A stretch of DNA of 7,654 nt from Spirochaetaceae bacterium (GTDB taxonomy: Bacteria > Spirochaetota > Spirochaetia > B11-G9), in contig DAOWMA010000087.1 in assembly GCA_030643345.1 (NCBI GenBank), positions 1 through 7,654 on the forward strand, written 5' to 3'. Both the position numbers and the translations under genes were made by a program. The notes under the pieces are model-generated. The model was not told the origin of the DNA. It saw nothing but the letters and a program-made list of their open reading frames with translations, and did not search any database. Shown here piece after piece: positions 5,955-7,654 of the stretch; position 1 is the stretch's first letter, and each line of letters starts with the position of its first letter.

Positions 5955-7654
5955 AATCAGAAAAATACATATAAGAGAAATTAAGACACAAAAACCATTC
6001 TATGAAATAGCCTCGCCATTTGCAGCAAAAAAAGGAACAGTTCTTCTATTAAGCGGTGGAGAACAGGACAGTGCAAGGTACAACATACTGGCTGCTGAAG
6101 CATGGATGGAAATAAGTTCAAAAGGAAACAAAATTAACATTACTAAACAGGGGAAAATAGAGAAGCTACCTGGAAACCCTTTTGATATATTACAGGATAT
6201 TATTTCTGATTTATCTGAAAGCTACAGAAAAATTGGATTAGATAATAAAGTGTTAAAAAGTTTACCTGTAACAGCAGGATTGTTCGGTTATCTGTCCTAC
6301 GACCTGAAAGATCACATAGAAGAGATAAGCAGAACAACAATAGATGATCTGATGCTCCCGGATCTATACATGATTTCTCCCGGGCTGGTTCTTATTGAAG
6401 ACAGAGTTACCGGGACAATTTATGTGTTGATTATTGAACCGGAATTAGCTGATAAAAAAGAGACGGAGAAGCTTTTTAAACTAGTATCAAATATAGAAAA
6501 CAATACTTTTACCCCTGATAATTTTGCTGTTTCACCAGAGGGTTTCAAATCCAATTTCGAAAAAAAAGAATATGAAAACTCAATTTCTGATATTATAAAC
6601 TACATTGAAGAGGGAGATATCTATCAGGTTAATATGTCTCAAAGGTTTTCTATTGATTTCTCGGGAGATACTTATTCCCTTTTTGTAGAACTGTTCAAAG
6701 AAAATCCGGCACCCTTTTTTGCATACATAAACTGTGGAGATCATCAGGTTGTGTCAACATCCCCGGAAAGATTTATACTTCAGAACGGGAACAGAATTGA
6801 AGCAAAACCCATTAAGGGAACCAGACCCAGAGGGAAAACCCCGGAAGAGGATGAAAAACTAAAAAAAGAACTCTCAGAAAGTCCCAAGGATGATGCAGAG
6901 CTATCCATGATAGTAGATCTTCTGCGAAATGATATGGGAAAAGTGTGTAAGGGTGGAAGTGTAAAAGTACTGGAACATAAAACCATGACAGAATATAGAA
7001 ATGTATTCCATCTTGTTTCTACAATTGAGGGATATCTTGAAGAGGGTAAGGATAGTATAGATCTAATAAAAGCGGCTTTCCCCGGTGGTTCCATAACCGG
7101 TTGTCCAAAAATAAGATCCATGGAAATTATAGATGAAAAGGAACCCTTCCGCCGCCACCTGTACACAGGATCAATTGGATATATTGGGTTTAATAACAGA
7201 ATGGATCTTTCCATTGTTATCCGGACAGTAACAATTACCAGGGGAAAGTTATTTTTCTCTGTTGGAGGAGGGATAGTGTACGGTTCCGATCCTTCAGATG
7301 AGTATGCTGAAACACTCCATAAGGCCGGGAGCCTTCTGAAAGTTCTCTATCGTCATAAGTCTAATGAGTTCAAGTCAAATATAACTTTATCCGGTTCATA
7401 TCTCCAAAAAAATCTCTGCTGGTTCAATGGAAAATTTATAGCCGAAGAGGAAGCATCTATTTCTGTATTATCAGAGGGGTATCAGTATGGGGAGGGAGTA
7501 TTTGAGACACTCAAAGTGTTTGAGGGGGGAATAGAATACCTAGAAGAACATCTGGTAAGATTAAAAAAGGGATGTGTAATAGTTTTAAGCAGAGAATTAC
7601 CAGAACTGGACTGGAAGGAGATCTCAAATTTGCTTATCCATAGAAATGGATTAC
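5947..7654 (+). CDS. pabB: Fused aminodeoxychorismate synthase component I / aminodeoxychorismate lyase (PabB-PabC), partial
   Basis: The frame runs from ATG 5947 to the right edge (569 codons) without a stop. Residues 1-470 are PabB: an N-terminal domain with SARYNILAAEAW, then the chorismate-binding domain with IEEGDIYQVNMSQRF, TSPERFIL (Glu274), PIKGTRPRG, LLRNDMGKV, FPGGSITGCPKIRSMEIIDE and GSIGYIGF. Lys290 in PIKGT is the lysine typical of PabB; anthranilate synthase TrpE has Ala there. The Glu274-Lys290 spacing equals that of E. coli Glu258-Lys274. After a linker, residues from about 491 begin a PLP-dependent PabC (class IV aminotransferase fold): WFNGKFI, then YGEGVFETLKVFEGG and HLVRLKKG. 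Its catalytic lysine lies beyond the edge. The protein would make p-aminobenzoate and pyruvate from chorismate using PabA ammonia. The start overlaps pabA by eight bases, indicating coupling. Such fusions are known in several bacterial groups. Confidence 0.93.
   Translation, partial: MSKIRKIHIREIKTQKPFYEIASPFAAKKGTVLLLSGGEQDSARYNILAAEAWMEISSKGNKINITKQGKIEKLPGNPFDILQDIISDLSESYRKIGLDNKVLKSLPVTAGLFGYLSYDLKDHIEEISRTTIDDLMLPDLYMISPGLVLIEDRVTGTIYVLIIEPELADKKETEKLFKLVSNIENNTFTPDNFAVSPEGFKSNFEKKEYENSISDIINYIEEGDIYQVNMSQRFSIDFSGDTYSLFVELFKENPAPFFAYINCGDHQVVSTSPERFILQNGNRIEAKPIKGTRPRGKTPEEDEKLKKELSESPKDDAELSMIVDLLRNDMGKVCKGGSVKVLEHKTMTEYRNVFHLVSTIEGYLEEGKDSIDLIKAAFPGGSITGCPKIRSMEIIDEKEPFRRHLYTGSIGYIGFNNRMDLSIVIRTVTITRGKLFFSVGGGIVYGSDPSDEYAETLHKAGSLLKVLYRHKSNEFKSNITLSGSYLQKNLCWFNGKFIAEEEASISVLSEGYQYGEGVFETLKVFEGGIEYLEEHLVRLKKGCVIVLSRELPELDWKEISNLLIHRNGL

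Noticed and set aside
6780..7214. 144-codon minus-strand frame, Ser/Phe-rich
   Set aside because: It is antisense to the conserved chorismate-binding domain of PabB. Its Ser/Phe richness reflects the complement of Lys/Glu/Gly codons.
5947..7330. Anthranilate synthase TrpE identity for the PabB part
   Set aside because: The PIKGT lysine and the fused PabC domain point to aminodeoxychorismate synthase; TrpE usually has PIAGT.

Overview
The window is AT-rich bacterial DNA with two gene blocks facing away from each other. The solute-binding protein has a signal peptide ending in a FMFASGQ-type sequence. From memory, that style is common in spirochaetes (Spirochaeta, Treponema, Sphaerochaeta), so a free-living spirochaete is a reasonable but unproven guess. 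No rRNA, tRNA, CRISPR array or insertion sequence was seen.

Left block (1-3824, minus strand, transcribed right to left): a sugar-utilisation operon. Its first gene encodes a GT4-type glycosyltransferase (3824-2463) broken by one in-frame TAA at codon 37. It overlaps by ATGA a cytoplasmic glycoside-hydrolase-like TIM-barrel protein (2466-1060). After a 57-base gap holding a stem-loop comes a family-1-type ABC sugar-binding protein (1001-1, cut by the window edge). Permease genes probably follow outside the window.

Middle (3825-3972): a very AT-rich divergent control region. It holds two operator-like copies related to the palindrome ACTTGACATGTCAAGT, 41 bp apart. A separate perfect 19-bp palindrome abuts an extended -10 box. 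On the plus strand follows a GntR/LacI chimeric repressor of the AraR type (3973-5067), apparently translated from a leaderless or nearly leaderless mRNA. The simplest reading is a sugar-sensing repressor that controls itself and the divergent operon.

5068-5372 holds no intact plus-strand gene. On the minus strand it carries what looks like a relic of a DUF2442 protein whose frame runs antisense into the repressor's 3' end.

Right block (5373-7654, plus strand): folate-precursor synthesis. A glutamine amidotransferase (pabA, probable TTG start at 5373) overlaps by 8 bases a long gene fusing aminodeoxychorismate synthase component I (PabB) to aminodeoxychorismate lyase (PabC). The PabC part runs off the right edge. 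Together they would convert chorismate and glutamine to p-aminobenzoate.

The least described part is the sugar locus: an unassigned GT4-like enzyme, an unassigned hydrolase-like barrel, an ABC importer and a local chimeric repressor. A nonsense codon in its lead gene makes its current activity uncertain.
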